64,000 bases of DNA from Paraburkholderia bryophila (GCF_003269035.1 NZ_QLTK01000002.1:186001-250000); one strand, 5' to 3'. Counted from the first letter of the stretch, positions 20,792 through 32,418 are shown. Numbers and translations: made by a program. Notes: generated by a model not told the origin, from the letters alone.

Positions 20792-21772
20792 GTGCAACCC
20801 GATCTCGAACTCGTGGCCGTGCGCCGCGACGAATCGTTCAAAGTGTGGTCGCATGGCTATCCGTATCGCACGGTGCGCTGGCATTTCCACCCGGAGTACG
20901 AGATTCACCTGATCGTCGCGACGACCGGGAAGATGTTCGTCGGCGATCACATCAGCAGCTATACGCCGGGCAATCTCGTGCTGATGGGGCCGAACCTGCC
21001 GCACAACTGGGTCAGCGACGTGCCGGAAGGCGAGACCATCGCGCAGCGCAATCTGGTCGTGCAGTTTGGTCAGGAGTTCGTGTCGAGCTGCGTGGACAGT
21101 TTTCCGGAGTGGCGTCAAGTCGAGGCATTGCTTGCCGACTCGCGTCGTGGCGTGTCGTTCGGCGCGCAGACCAGCGAGGCGGTCAAGCCGCTGTTCCTCG
21201 AACTGCTGAGCGCGCGCGGCTTGCGGCGTCTGGTCCTGTTCATGTCCATGCTCGAAATGCTGATGAACGCCGAAGACCGCGAAGCGCTCGCGAGCCCGGC
21301 GTATCAGGCCGACTCGACCGGTTTCGCGTCGACCCGGATCAATCATGCGCTGTCGTATATCGGCAAGAACCTCGCGAACGATCTGCGTGAATCGGATCTG
21401 GCGCAGCTCGCCGGCCAGAGCGTCAGCGCGTTCTCGCGCTACTTCCGCCGTCATACCGGGCTGCCGTTCGTGCAATACGTGAACCGGATGCGGATCAATC
21501 TCGCGTGTCAGTTGCTGACCGACGGCGAACTCAGCGTGACCGATATCTGTTTCAAGGCGGGTTTCAACAACCTGTCGAATTTCAACCGGCAGTTCCTCGC
21601 GGTGAAGGGCATGGCGCCTTCGAAATTCCGCCGCTATCAGCAACTCAACGACGCGAGCCGCGACGCCTCCGAACAGGCCGCCGCGCGCGGCGTGGGCATC
21701 GACGACGCGCCTGCCATCGTGCTCGCGCCGGGGCTGCCGCGCCCGGCCGCCGCCGCTTATCCACCGACGTAG
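20792..21772 (+). CDS. AraC/XylS-family transcriptional regulator
   Basis: A 326-residue regulator. The N-terminal half is a cupin-type sugar-sensing domain (RWHFHPEYEIHLI, then HNWVSD). The C-terminal half, from about residue 190, carries two helix-turn-helix units, LAQLAGQSVSAFSRYFRRHT and VTDICFKAGFNNLSNFNRQF. GTG at 20792 is preferred because GGAGG lies six bases before it; the ATG at 20750 lacks a ribosome site. It directly precedes and reads the same way as the ribose-type ABC operon, so it most likely activates that operon. It is also divergent from the polyol dehydrogenase operon. Confidence 0.88.
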   Translation: MQPDLELVAVRRDESFKVWSHGYPYRTVRWHFHPEYEIHLIVATTGKMFVGDHISSYTPGNLVLMGPNLPHNWVSDVPEGETIAQRNLVVQFGQEFVSSCVDSFPEWRQVEALLADSRRGVSFGAQTSEAVKPLFLELLSARGLRRLVLFMSMLEMLMNAEDREALASPAYQADSTGFASTRINHALSYIGKNLANDLRESDLAQLAGQSVSAFSRYFRRHTGLPFVQYVNRMRINLACQLLTDGELSVTDICFKAGFNNLSNFNRQFLAVKGMAPSKFRRYQQLNDASRDASEQAAARGVGIDDAPAIVLAPGLPRPAAAAYPPT

Positions 21773-21841
21773 TTTCCCGCCGACGCCGACCTGACGTCCT
21801 GGCCGAAGCGTTTCACTTCACCCGCGTTGCAACACGTATCG

Positions 21842-21859
21842 CGCTGTCCGACGACAGCG
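21842..21859 (+). other. Hairpin between the AraC gene and the ABC operon
   Basis: CGCTGTC and GACAGCG pair perfectly around CGAC. It lies 37 bases before the binding-protein start. There is no T run, so it is either a weak attenuator, an RNA-processing site or an operator. Confidence 0.4.
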
Positions 21860-21895
21860 TGAGGGACGTGCTTACTTTTAATAACGGAGACAACC

Positions 21896-22849
21896 ATGAC
21901 GCAATCCCTTTCGAAGCCGGCCTCGTTGAAGAACTGCTCTCGCCACGCCGCGGCCATGGCCGCGCTCGCCTTCGGTCTGTCGTTTATCGCCGCGCCCGCC
22001 GCGCAGGCCGCGCCGCTGAAAATCGGCATGACGTTTCAGGAGCTGAACAACCCGTATTTCGTGACGATGCAGAAGGCGCTCAACGACGCGGCCGCCTCGA
22101 TCGGCGCGACCGTGGTCGTGACCGACGCGCATCACGACGTCAGCAAACAGGTCAGTGACGTCGAAGACATGCTGCAGAAGAAGATCGACATTCTGCTGGT
22201 GAATCCGACCGACTCGACCGGGATTCAGTCGGCGGTGACGTCGGCGAAAAAGGCGGGTGTGGTTGTGGTCGCGGTCGATGCGAACGCCAATGGTCCGGTC
22301 GATTCGTTCGTCGGTTCGAAGAACTACGACGCCGGCGAAATGGCTTGCGACTACCTGGCGAAGGCGATTGGCGGCAGCGGCGAGGTGGCGATTCTCGACG
22401 GCATTCCGGTCGTGCCGATTCTCGAACGCGTGCGGGGCTGCAAGGCGGCGCTCGCGAAAGTGCCGGGCATCAAAGTCGTCGATACGCAGAACGGCAAACA
22501 GGAACGCGCCACCGCGCTGTCGGTCACCGAGAACATGATTCAGGCGCATCCGAATCTGAAGGGCGTGTTCAGTGTGAACGACGGTGGCTCGATGGGCGCG
22601 TTGTCGGCGATCGAATCGTCGGGCAAGGACATCAAGCTGACCAGCGTCGACGGTGCGCCGGAAGCGATTGCCGCGATCCAGAAGCCGAACTCGAAGTTCA
22701 TCGAAACCTCCGCGCAATTCCCGGCCGACCAGGTGCGGATCGCGCTCGGCATTGCACTCGCGAAGAAGTGGGGCGCCAATGTGCCGAAAACGATTCCGGT
22801 CGACGTGAAGATGATCGACAAGAGCAATGCCAAGGGTTTCAGCTGGTAA
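21896..22849 (+). CDS. Ribose-type ABC transporter, periplasmic sugar/polyol-binding protein
   Basis: A 317-residue periplasmic-binding protein of the RbsB type (Peripla_BP_4). A signal peptide ends near residue 38 at AQAAPLK. The segment [17 protein letters not shown], the repeated hinge regions and [13 protein letters not shown] are typical. ACGGAGACAACC precedes the ATG. It feeds the double ATPase and the permease encoded next. The ligand is inferred to be a small polyol from the downstream dehydrogenases. Confidence 0.92.
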   Translation: MTQSLSKPASLKNCSRHAAAMAALAFGLSFIAAPAAQAAPLKIGMTFQELNNPYFVTMQKALNDAAASIGATVVVTDAHHDVSKQVSDVEDMLQKKIDILLVNPTDSTGIQSAVTSAKKAGVVVVAVDANANGPVDSFVGSKNYDAGEMACDYLAKAIGGSGEVAILDGIPVVPILERVRGCKAALAKVPGIKVVDTQNGKQERATALSVTENMIQAHPNLKGVFSVNDGGSMGALSAIESSGKDIKLTSVDGAPEAIAAIQKPNSKFIETSAQFPADQVRIALGIALAKKWGANVPKTIPVDVKMIDKSNAKGFSW

Positions 22850-22929
22850 GACGACAGGCGCGTCACGCCGTGCTCGCGTTGCCTGACACGCGGCACACGA
22901 CACGGCGGCGCGCCGCAGAGGAGTACCCG

Positions 22930-24436
<1,507 letters not shown>

Positions 24437-24450
<14 letters not shown>

Positions 24451-25444
24451 TCCTTCTTCCTCACCGAAAACCTCTACCGTCAGCGGCGACACGCCGGGCG
24501 CGCCGGTGCGCTTCACGTGGGCCGCATTGAAACGCTCCACCCTGTTCTATCCGTTCATTGGACTGCTGGTGGTCTGCATCGTGATGGTGTTCGCGAGCGA
24601 CAGTTTCCTCTCCGCCGCCAACATCGAAAACGTGCTGCGTCAGGTGTCGATCAACGCGATCATCGCCGTGGGGATGACGTGCGTGATTCTGACCGGCGGG
24701 ATCGATCTGTCGGTGGGCTCGGTGATGGCTTTGGCCGGCACGCTCGCGGCAGGCTTGATGGTGGCCGGTATGAATGCCGTGGCCGCGTTGGCGATCGGCA
24801 TTGCCGTTGGCCTCGGCTTCGGCGCGGCGAACGGCTTTTTCGTCGCGTTTGCCGGCATGCCGCCCATCATCGTCACGCTGGCGACCATGGGCATCGCCCG
24901 TGGTCTCGCGCTGATCTACACCGGCGGCTATCCGATCGACGGTTTGCCCGATTGGGTCGCGTTCTTCGGCAGCGGCAAGATTCTCGGCGTGCAGGCGCCG
25001 GTCGTGATCATGGTGGTGATCTACGCGATCGCGTGGGTGCTGCTCGAACGCATGCCGTTCGGTCGCTACGTGTACGCGATCGGCGGCAACGAACAGGCGA
25101 CGCGTTTGTCCGGCGTGCGCGTGGCGCGCGTCAAGCTGATCGTCTACACGATTGCCGGCCTGACCTCGGCGTTCGCTGCGATCGTGCTGACCGCGCGCCT
25201 GATGAGCGGCCAGCCGAACGCTGGCGTCGGCTTCGAACTCGACGCGATCGCCGCCGTGGTGATGGGCGGCACGTCGATTTCGGGCGGACGCGGCTCGATC
25301 ATCGGCACGCTGATCGGCGCGTTGCTGCTCGGTGTGCTGAACAACGGTCTGAACATGGTCGGCGTGAATCCGTATGTGCAGAACGTGATCAAGGGCGGAA
25401 TCATTTTGCTGGCGATCTATATCAGCCGCGACCGTAGAAAGTAA
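24437..25444 (+). CDS. Ribose-type ABC transporter, permease (RbsC-like)
   Basis: A 335-residue membrane protein with about ten hydrophobic segments and the family stretches [19 protein letters not shown] and [12 protein letters not shown]. The ATG at 24437 overlaps the end of the ATPase gene, with GGGAGC before it, giving translational coupling. Confidence 0.94.
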
Positions 25445-25482
25445 CTCCCCACCGACTTCCCATTTAAAGCAGGACCACGGCA

Positions 25483-26571
25483 ATGACGACTCAAACCGAC
25501 AAGCAGAACATGACAGCGATTGTCTGTCATGCACCGAAAGACTATCGCGTGGAACAGGTGTCGAAACCCACTGCGCGCGCGCATGAACTGGTGATCCGCA
25601 TTGCCGCGTGCGGCATCTGCGCGAGCGATTGCAAATGCCATTCCGGCGCGAAGATGTTCTGGGGCGGCCCGAGTCCATGGGTAAAAGCGCCGGTGATTCC
25701 GGGGCACGAGTTTTTTGGTTTCGTCGAGCAGATAGGCGAGGGCGCGGCGGACCATTTCGGCGTGAAGCTCGGCGACCGGGTGATCGCAGAACAGATCGTG
25801 CCGTGCGGTAAATGCCGGTATTGCAAATCCGGTCAGTACTGGATGTGCGAGGTGCACAACATCTTCGGCTTTCAGCGTGAAGTCGCGGACGGCGGCATGG
25901 CCGAATACATGCGGATTCCGCCGACGGCGATCGTCCACAAGATTCCCGACGGCATTTCGCTCGAAGACGCCGCGATCATCGAACCATTGGCGTGTGCGAT
26001 TCACACCGTCAATCGCGGTGAAGTGCAGCTCGACGACGTCGTCGTGATCGCCGGTGCCGGGCCGCTGGGTCTCATGATGACGCAGATCGCGCATCTGAAA
26101 ACGCCGAAGAAACTGGTGGTGATCGATCTGGTGGAAGAACGGCTTGCGCTCGCACGCGAATACGGCGCCGACGTGACGATCAATCCGAAACAGGACGACG
26201 CGTTGGCCATCGTTCATTCGCTCACTGACGGCTACGGTTGCGATGTGTATATTGAAACCACCGGCGCGCCGATCGGCGTCAATCAGGGCATGGACCTGAT
26301 TCGCAAGCTCGGGCGTTTCGTCGAGTTCTCCGTGTTTGGCGCGGATACGACGCTCGACTGGTCGGTGATCGGCGACCGCAAGGAGCTCGACGTGCGTGGC
26401 GCGCATCTCGGACCTTACTGCTATCCGATCGCGATCGATCTGCTGGCGCGCGGACTGGTGACGTCGAAAGGCATCGTGACGCACGGCTTTTCGCTGGAAG
26501 AATGGGACGAGGCGATCAAGGTCGCGAACTCGCTCGATTCGATCAAGGTGTTGCTGAAGCCGCGCGCCTGA
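25483..26571 (+). CDS. Zinc-dependent polyol dehydrogenase, erythritol/L-threitol dehydrogenase type
   Basis: A 362-residue medium-chain dehydrogenase. Catalytic zinc ligands lie in CGICASDCKC and PGHEFFG, and four structural-zinc cysteines in CGKCRYCKSGQYWMC; the cofactor loop is VIAGAGPLGLMM. The stretches GICASD, AKMFW, EQIVPC and GAHLGPYC resemble, from memory, the mycobacterial erythritol/L-threitol dehydrogenase EltD more than sorbitol or threonine dehydrogenases. It likely oxidises a four- or five-carbon polyol to its ketose. It sits between the importer and an FGGY kinase in one operon. Confidence 0.82.
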   Translation: MTTQTDKQNMTAIVCHAPKDYRVEQVSKPTARAHELVIRIAACGICASDCKCHSGAKMFWGGPSPWVKAPVIPGHEFFGFVEQIGEGAADHFGVKLGDRVIAEQIVPCGKCRYCKSGQYWMCEVHNIFGFQREVADGGMAEYMRIPPTAIVHKIPDGISLEDAAIIEPLACAIHTVNRGEVQLDDVVVIAGAGPLGLMMTQIAHLKTPKKLVVIDLVEERLALAREYGADVTINPKQDDALAIVHSLTDGYGCDVYIETTGAPIGVNQGMDLIRKLGRFVEFSVFGADTTLDWSVIGDRKELDVRGAHLGPYCYPIAIDLLARGLVTSKGIVTHGFSLEEWDEAIKVANSLDSIKVLLKPRA

Positions 26572-26617
26572 GCCTCGTCGGCGGGACGGGACAAGCGGCC
26601 TATAAAACGGAGACTGT

Positions 26618-28162
26618 ATGGATTACGTCATCGGCGTCGATATCGGTACGCAGAGCACCAAGGCAGTGCTCGTCGATCGGCACGGCGCGATCGTCGCGCA
26701 ACACGCGTCGAGCTATCAGCCGGACACGCCCAAACCGCTGTGGGCCGAACAATGGCCCGCAGTATGGTTCAAAGCGGTCGTGGAGTGCATTGCCGCGTGC
26801 GTCGCGAAGGCGAAAGAGGCCGGCATCGCGACGAAGTCGATCAAGGCGGTCTGCGTGAGCAGTCTGTACGGCGGATCGGGCATTCCGGTGGATAGCGAAA
26901 TGCGGCCGCTTTATCCGTGTCTGATCTGGATGGATCGCCGCGCCACGGCGCAGGTGGAATCGGTGCGCGCGAACGTCGATCTCGAACGGCTCTACACGAT
27001 TACCGGTAATGGTGTGGACAGCTATTACGGTTATACGAAGATGTTGTGGCTGCGCGATAACGAGCCGGAAGTGTGGGCGCATACGCGTTACTTCCTGCCG
27101 CCGAATGCCTACGTGATCTACATGCTGACCGGCGAGGTGGCGGTCGATCATAGTTCGGCCGGCAATATCGGCGGTATCTACGATATAGCGAAACGCGACT
27201 GGTCGGACGAGGCTCTGGACATGCTCGGCATTCCCGCGACCATGATGCCGGAGCGACTGGTCGAATCGTCCGACGTGGTGGGCGGCTTGCTATCGCAATG
27301 GACCGAAACGCTCGGGCTCGAAGCGGGTACGGCAATCGTGGCCGGCGGTGTCGATGCGGCGATGGCGACGTTCGCCGCCGGCGTCACGCGTGCGGGACAG
27401 CATGTGGCGATGATCGGCACCAGTATGTGCTGGGGTTATATCAATCAGCGCGTCGATGCGCGGCATGGGTTGATCAGCATGCCGCATGTGTTCAACGGGC
27501 AGCACGATATTTATGTGTTCGGCGGCGCGATTACGGCGGGGGCGTCGGTGACGTGGTATCGCGAGCAGTTCTGTCACGCCGAGATCGAGGCGGCGCGGGC
27601 GACGCCGCATGGCGATCCGCATCGGTTGCTGGAGGAGTCGGCGGCGAACGTGCCGGCTGGGTCCGATGGTGTGATGTTCCTGCCGTATCTGATGGGCGAG
27701 CGCAGCCCGGTGTGGGATGCGAAAGCGAGCGGCGCGTTTGTCGGACTCAGTCTCTTTCATACGCGCGGGCATTTGTATCGCGCGGTGTTGGAAGGCGTGT
27801 CTTTTGCGTTGAAGCACAACATCGAGGCGGGGCGTCAGGGCGCATTGTCGCTGGATGACAAATTGATCGTGGTGGGCGGCGCCGCGCATTCGGATTTGTG
27901 GATGCAGATTATCGCGGACGTGACCGGTTATCCGGTCTATACGATCGAGCAGGATGTCGAAGCGGCGATGGGTGCGGCGTTGCTGGCGGCTGTGGGTGTC
28001 GGCCTGGTGTCGCGCGAAGAGGCGCAGGGCGGGTGGGTGACGCTGGTCGAACGGGCGCAGCCGGACGCGGTGCGGATGGCGCTGTACGAACAGCGCTTCG
28101 GCGTTTATACGGATTTGTATCCGGCGTTGAAGCCGGTCATGCATCGGTTGCAGACATCATGA
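26618..28162 (+). CDS. FGGY-family sugar/polyol kinase
   Basis: A 514-residue FGGY kinase. GVDIGTQSTKAVLVD at the N terminus, CVSSLYGGSGIPVD at the substrate site, MIGTSMCWGY at the ATP site and VVGGAAHSDLWMQIIAD near the C terminus are seen. It would phosphorylate the ketose produced by the upstream dehydrogenase, or the polyol itself. Its closest named relatives cannot be told by reading; ribulokinase-, xylulokinase- and erythritol-kinase-like functions are all open. GGAGACTGT precedes the ATG, and the stop overlaps the next gene by four bases. Confidence 0.88.
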   Translation: MDYVIGVDIGTQSTKAVLVDRHGAIVAQHASSYQPDTPKPLWAEQWPAVWFKAVVECIAACVAKAKEAGIATKSIKAVCVSSLYGGSGIPVDSEMRPLYPCLIWMDRRATAQVESVRANVDLERLYTITGNGVDSYYGYTKMLWLRDNEPEVWAHTRYFLPPNAYVIYMLTGEVAVDHSSAGNIGGIYDIAKRDWSDEALDMLGIPATMMPERLVESSDVVGGLLSQWTETLGLEAGTAIVAGGVDAAMATFAAGVTRAGQHVAMIGTSMCWGYINQRVDARHGLISMPHVFNGQHDIYVFGGAITAGASVTWYREQFCHAEIEAARATPHGDPHRLLEESAANVPAGSDGVMFLPYLMGERSPVWDAKASGAFVGLSLFHTRGHLYRAVLEGVSFALKHNIEAGRQGALSLDDKLIVVGGAAHSDLWMQIIADVTGYPVYTIEQDVEAAMGAALLAAVGVGLVSREEAQGGWVTLVERAQPDAVRMALYEQRFGVYTDLYPALKPVMHRLQTS

Positions 28163-28896
28163 ATGCTACTTTTGATTTCTCCGGTCGGTCGGTTCTGGTG
28201 ACGGGCGCTTCTAGCGGGATTGGCCTGGCTATCGTCGAGGCGTTGTGTGCCTCGGGTGCGCATGTTGTCGCCGCTGCCCGGAATGTGAATGAACTGGCGC
28301 GGTTGGCTGAAGAGACGGGGTGTGAGCCGTTGGTGCTCGACGTGAGCGATGAGGCCGCTATCGACGAGGCGTTCGCGTCGCTTGGGGTGTTCGATGGGCT
28401 GGTTAATTGTGCCGGGATTGCTTTGCTCGAGCGGGCAGTGGACACCACGGCGGCGAGTTTCGATCGGGTGATGGCGGTGAATGCACGGGGGGCTGTGCTG
28501 GTGGCCAAGCATGTGGCGCGAGGAATGATCGGGGCCAGGCGCGCGGGCAGTATCGTCAACGTCTCGAGTCAGGCTGCGCTCGTGGCTCTGGATGATCATT
28601 TGAGTTATTCGGCTTCTAAAGCTGCGCTTGATGCGGTTACTCGGGCTTTGTGTGTTGAGTTGGGGGCGTTTGGGATTCGGGTGAATAGTGTGAATCCTAC
28701 GGTTACTTTGACGCCGATGGCGGTGCAGGCCTGGAGTGATCCCGCTAAGCGGGGGCCTGCTTTGAAGGCTATTCCTTTGGGGCGCTTTGCTGAGTCTCGC
28801 GAAGTTGCTGCGCCGGTGCTGTTTCTGCTCAGCGAGGCTGCTTCTATGGTTAGTGGGGTTTGTTTGGCTGTCGATGGGGGGTATACGGCTCGGTAG
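28159..28896 (+). CDS. SDR dehydrogenase, L-xylulose reductase/D-threitol dehydrogenase-like
   Basis: A 245-residue short-chain dehydrogenase. The cofactor loop TGASSGIG, the catalytic NVSSQ and YSASK, and especially VNSVNPTVTLTPM followed by AWSDPAKRG match the dicarbonyl/L-xylulose reductase (DCXR) group. That group interconverts small polyols and ketoses, for example xylitol and L-xylulose. It is coupled to the kinase by a four-base overlap. The last 450 bases use GTT, GCT, TCT and TTT codons far more than the rest of the operon, an abrupt change from the usual GC-ending choice. Confidence 0.87.
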   Translation: MNATFDFSGRSVLVTGASSGIGLAIVEALCASGAHVVAAARNVNELARLAEETGCEPLVLDVSDEAAIDEAFASLGVFDGLVNCAGIALLERAVDTTAASFDRVMAVNARGAVLVAKHVARGMIGARRAGSIVNVSSQAALVALDDHLSYSASKAALDAVTRALCVELGAFGIRVNSVNPTVTLTPMAVQAWSDPAKRGPALKAIPLGRFAESREVAAPVLFLLSEAASMVSGVCLAVDGGYTAR

Positions 28897-28991
28897 TTCT
28901 TGGGGTTTTTGTCTGCTTGGCGATTGCTGTGTTGGCCTTTTCTTGCTTTGGTAGTGGTCTGCTAGCGTTGCCCCTGTGCGGGGCGGCACTC

Positions 28992-29017
28992 ACTTTCTTT
29001 GCCGCCGCAAAGAAAGT
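28992..29017. repeat. Hairpin in the left arm of the inverted repeat
   Basis: ACTTTCTTTGC pairs perfectly over 11 bases with GCAAAGAAAGT around a CGCC loop. The equivalent hairpin in the right arm has different bases but is also fully paired. Confidence 0.88.
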
Positions 29018-29400
29018 AAGCAAAGAAAGCGGGCTCACACCGCCAGCCCATAAGTGGGCCCCCCGCGCAGTCACGGTAGTGGCTCATCTGGAATCCGGGT
29101 TCTCGCGCATTTGACGGAAGCGGTACAGCAGTCATGCATCCCGCCTCGCGCTGCGCGCTCGCCGGAACGGTGCGCTTAAAAACGAGGGGCGGGCTCGGGC
29201 GTGGCGCGACAAAATGCCGTGAGCGCCGCAACCACCAAATGGTTTGAAGAATGGCCGCGACGGCGCGCGAAGCGCCGCCGGAAGAATGACTGCTGAACCA
29301 CGAACGCGGAGTGCGCGAGAACCCGGATTCCAGATGAGCCACTACCGTGACTGCGCGGGGGACCCGCTTATGAGCTGGCGGTGTGAGCGGCTTTCTCTTG

Positions 29401-29434
29401 CCTACTTCTCTTTGCCGCGGCAAAGAGAAGTAGG
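29401..29434. repeat. Perfect 34-base palindrome in the right arm
   Basis: CCTACTTCTCTTTGCCG is followed directly by its exact reverse complement, giving 17-base arms with no loop. Compared with the left-arm hairpin, both sides of the stem have changed together, so pairing is kept. Confidence 0.9.
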
Positions 29435-29526
29435 TGCCGCCCCGCACAGGGGCAACGCTAATAGACCACTAACAATTCAAGTAAAGGCCAACACCAACCC
29501 CAAACCCCAACCCGCCGAGCAGGCCC

Positions 29527-30441
29527 CTAAAGCATGGTCCGCACATGCCAAAGCTCAGGAAACAAAACCACATCCAGCATCTTCCGCAGATAGGTCGCCC
29601 CACTCGTCCCACCGGTCCCCTGCTTGAACCCAATAATCCGCTCGACGGTAGTCACATGCCGAAACCGCCATTGCCGAAACGCGTCTTCAAGATCGACAAG
29701 TTCCTCGGCCATCTCATACAGTTCCCAATGCTGAGAAGGATTCCGATAAACCTCCAGCCACGCAGCTTCGACCGAAGCATCGTGCACAGTAGGCTGAGTC
29801 CAATCCCGCTCCAACCGCGAAGCTGAAATAGGAAACCCTCGCCGCGCCAGCAACCGGACCACTTCATCGTAGAAAGAAGGCGCCTCGAGCGAAGCTTTAA
29901 CCTCAGCAAAAACGTCAGCCCGATGCGCATGCGGCTTCAGCATCTGCTCATTCTTGTTGCCGAGCAAAAACTCGATCTGCCGATACTGATAAGACTGAAA
30001 CCCGGAAGAACTCCCGAGAAACGGCCGCATAGCGGTGTATTCAGACGGCGTCATGGTGGCAAGAACGCTCCACGCCTGGACGAGCTGCTCCATGATGCGC
30101 GACACGCGAGCAAGCATCTTGAACGCCGGCGGCAATTCATCGCGATGCACGGCCTGCAGCGCCGCGCGCAGTTCGTACAAGGCAAGCTTCATCCACAGCT
30201 CACTCGTCTGGTGCTGGATGATAAACAGCATCTCATTGTGATCCGGCGACAACGGATGCTGCGCTTCGAGCACCGACCCAAGCGACAGATAGTCGCCATA
30301 ACTCATCGAGTCCGAAAAATCGAGCTGCGCATCATGCCAGCCATCGCCTGCGGACGTCGCAGAAATCGCCCCATGCCCAAACGGGCACCCCTGCGCGGGC
30401 TTCTCTTCCGGCAGCCCCGGCGTTTCCATATGATCGTTCAT
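29527..30441 (-). CDS. kynA: Tryptophan 2,3-dioxygenase
   Basis: A 304-residue haem dioxygenase that opens the indole ring of L-tryptophan to N-formylkynurenine. The family segments [28 protein letters not shown] (His and Arg/Ser contacts), [16 protein letters not shown] and [11 protein letters not shown] are intact. It is the last gene of kynB-kynU-kynA and starts ten bases after the kynU stop. The 3' half uses unusually many T-ending codons. Confidence 0.97.
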   Translation of the reverse strand: MNDHMETPGLPEEKPAQGCPFGHGAISATSAGDGWHDAQLDFSDSMSYGDYLSLGSVLEAQHPLSPDHNEMLFIIQHQTSELWMKLALYELRAALQAVHRDELPPAFKMLARVSRIMEQLVQAWSVLATMTPSEYTAMRPFLGSSSGFQSYQYRQIEFLLGNKNEQMLKPHAHRADVFAEVKASLEAPSFYDEVVRLLARRGFPISASRLERDWTQPTVHDASVEAAWLEVYRNPSQHWELYEMAEELVDLEDAFRQWRFRHVTTVERIIGFKQGTGGTSGATYLRKMLDVVLFPELWHVRTML

Positions 30442-30451
30442 CGCCCGCTCC

Positions 30452-31702
30452 TCAGGTCACCGCGCCGCGAGCGGCAAATTCGGGCGCCCGCCAGGTCTCA
30501 TGCACGAGCACGTCGCGCAGCGTCTCCACGGCATCCCACACATCCACGAAACGCGTATACAGAGGCGTAAAACCAAACCGCAACACGCGCGGCTCGCGAT
30601 AATCGCCAATCACGCCACGCGCGATCAACGCCTGCATCACCTCATACCCATGCGGATGCTCGAAGCTCGCATGCGAACCCCGCTGCGCATGTTCGCGCGG
30701 CGTGACCAGCGTCAACGGGAACTCGGCGCAACGCGCTTCGACCAGTTCGATGAACAGATCGGTCAGCGCCAGCGACTTGCGGCGAATCGCCTGCATATCG
30801 GTTTGCAGAAACACATCGAGTCCGCACTCGACCAGCGACATCGAGACCATCGGCTGCGTGCCGCACAAAAACCGGCCGATGCCGTCATCCGGCCGATACG
30901 CCGGGTCCATCTCGAACGGCGCGCGATGACCCCACCAGCCGGACAGCGGCTGCGTGAAATCGTTTTGATGACGCTTGGGCACCCACGCGAATGCCGGCGA
31001 ACCCGGCCCGCCGTTCAAATACTTGTACGTGCAACCCACCGCATAGTCGGCGCCGACGCCATTCAGATCGACCGGCACAGCGCCCGCCGAATGCGCGAGG
31101 TCCCACAACGCGAGCGCGCCTTTGTCGTGAATCAGCTTCGTCAGCGCAGCCATGTCGTGCATGTAGCCGGTGCGGTAGTTCACATGCGTGATCATCGCAA
31201 TGGCGGTGTCGTCGCCGATCGCGGCAGGCAGTTCGGACGGATCGTCGACCAGGCGCAGTTCATAACCGCGATCGAGCTGTTCGATCAAACCTTGCGCGAT
31301 GTACAGATCGGTCGGGAAATTCGAGCGCTCGGACACGATCACACGACGCTTGGGGTCGCGCGCATTCGCCACGCGCAGCGCTGCGGAGAGCAGCTTGAAC
31401 AGGTTGACCGAAATCGTATCGGTGACGACGACTTCGTCGTCCGCCGCGCCGATCAGCGGCGCGAGCTTGTTGCCGAGGCGGCGCGGCAGCGCGAACCAGC
31501 CGGCGCTGTTCCAGCTACGGATCAGGCCTTCGCCCCATTCGGCGGCGATCACGGTCTGCGCGCGTTGCGCGGCGGCGGCCGGCGGCACGCCGAGCGAATT
31601 GCCGTCGAGATAGATGGTGGTCGGCGACAGCGCGAACTGGTCGCGCAGTAAGGCGAGCGGGTCGGCGCTGTCGAGCGCGAGGGCTTCTTCACGGTGGTTC
31701 AT
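30452..31702 (-). CDS. kynU: Kynureninase
   Basis: A 416-residue PLP enzyme that cleaves L-kynurenine to anthranilate and L-alanine. DGNSLG near residue 35, the aspartate/His segment [14 protein letters not shown] and the PLP-lysine motif [15 protein letters not shown] are seen. The start at 31702 (MNHREEAL) gives the normal length; the longer frame runs antiparallel into kynB and is rejected. Confidence 0.97.
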   Translation of the reverse strand: MNHREEALALDSADPLALLRDQFALSPTTIYLDGNSLGVPPAAAAQRAQTVIAAEWGEGLIRSWNSAGWFALPRRLGNKLAPLIGAADDEVVVTDTISVNLFKLLSAALRVANARDPKRRVIVSERSNFPTDLYIAQGLIEQLDRGYELRLVDDPSELPAAIGDDTAIAMITHVNYRTGYMHDMAALTKLIHDKGALALWDLAHSAGAVPVDLNGVGADYAVGCTYKYLNGGPGSPAFAWVPKRHQNDFTQPLSGWWGHRAPFEMDPAYRPDDGIGRFLCGTQPMVSMSLVECGLDVFLQTDMQAIRRKSLALTDLFIELVEARCAEFPLTLVTPREHAQRGSHASFEHPHGYEVMQALIARGVIGDYREPRVLRFGFTPLYTRFVDVWDAVETLRDVLVHETWRAPEFAARGAVT

Positions 31703-31767
31703 GGTGGTTCCGTCAGTCGGATCGGGAGCGGGATAGTGGGGGTTCGGCGCCAACCGGTGCTCGGCGT

Positions 31768-32418
31768 TCAGCGGGCGTCGCCGTTCGCCGTCGGCAGCGC
31801 ACGCAGGATCGCGCGCACCGGGCTCGCGTCGAGCGTGGTCAGCTTGAGCGGCAGCGCGATCAACTCGTAGTCGCCGGGCGCGACGGCATCCAGCACGATG
31901 CCTTCGAGAATCGCCATGCGGTGCGCGCGGATTCGGTGGTGCGCATCCATCGTCTTCGATTCTTGCGGATCGAGCGACGGTGTATCGATGCCAATCAGCT
32001 GCACGCCGCGCGCGGCGAGCAGATCGATCGTTTCCGGCGCGACCGCGCAAAACGCACTGTCCCATGCGGCGGTGGGCGCGTTTTTGTAAGTGCGCAGTAA
32101 GACTCGCGGCGGCAGGTCGTCGAGTGAGCCGGTCAGGTGTTGTGGCGTCACAACAGGCGCGGCGCCGATGCAATGAATCACGCGGCATCGGCCGAGGTAG
32201 GCGTCGAGCGGCACGTCGCCGATTGCGGCGCCTTGCGCGTCATAGTGCAGCGGCGCGTCGGTGTGGGCGCCGGTGTGCGGCGAGATCGTCAGGCGCGCGA
32301 CGTTGACGGGCGAACCCGCCTCCATGCGCCACACGCGCTCTATGCCGACCGGCGTATCGCCCGGCCAGACGGGCGTCGCGGTGTCGACGGCGGGGGTGAT
32401 GTCCCAGATTGTTTGCAT
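31768..32418 (-). CDS. kynB: Kynurenine formamidase (arylformamidase)
   Basis: A 216-residue metal-dependent cyclase-fold hydrolase that converts N-formylkynurenine to kynurenine. The metal motif [13 protein letters not shown] and the segment [19 protein letters not shown] are present. First gene of the kynBUA operon, 65 bases before kynU, and divergent from an Lrp-type regulator. Confidence 0.96.
   Translation of the reverse strand: MQTIWDITPAVDTATPVWPGDTPVGIERVWRMEAGSPVNVARLTISPHTGAHTDAPLHYDAQGAAIGDVPLDAYLGRCRVIHCIGAAPVVTPQHLTGSLDDLPPRVLLRTYKNAPTAAWDSAFCAVAPETIDLLAARGVQLIGIDTPSLDPQESKTMDAHHRIRAHRMAILEGIVLDAVAPGDYELIALPLKLTTLDASPVRAILRALPTANGDAR

Larger units (their letters stand above)
28953..29470. 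repeat. Long imperfect inverted repeat element in a convergent gap
   Basis: The left arm (28953-29109) and the right arm (29312-29470) are reverse complements with most bases matched. They share one exact 50-base block (29060-29109 against 29312-29361) and an exact 26-base outer block containing TGCCGCCCCGCACAGGGGCA. Weaker symmetry continues inward (CAGCAGTCAT on both sides). Each arm has its own hairpin. The element fills most of the 630-base gap between the SDR gene and kynA, which converge on it. Frames open across it on both strands read the same peptide from both arms and are treated as by-products. No transposase or target duplication was seen. Confidence 0.9.

Noticed and set aside
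28962..29627. Overlapping open frames on both strands across the inverted repeat, with shared peptide AREPGFQMSHYRDCAG
   Set aside because: The same peptide appears from both arms simply because the arms are inverted copies. The frames lack ribosome sites, have odd composition and match no family that I recognise. A search for expressed or conserved homologues would be needed to revive them.
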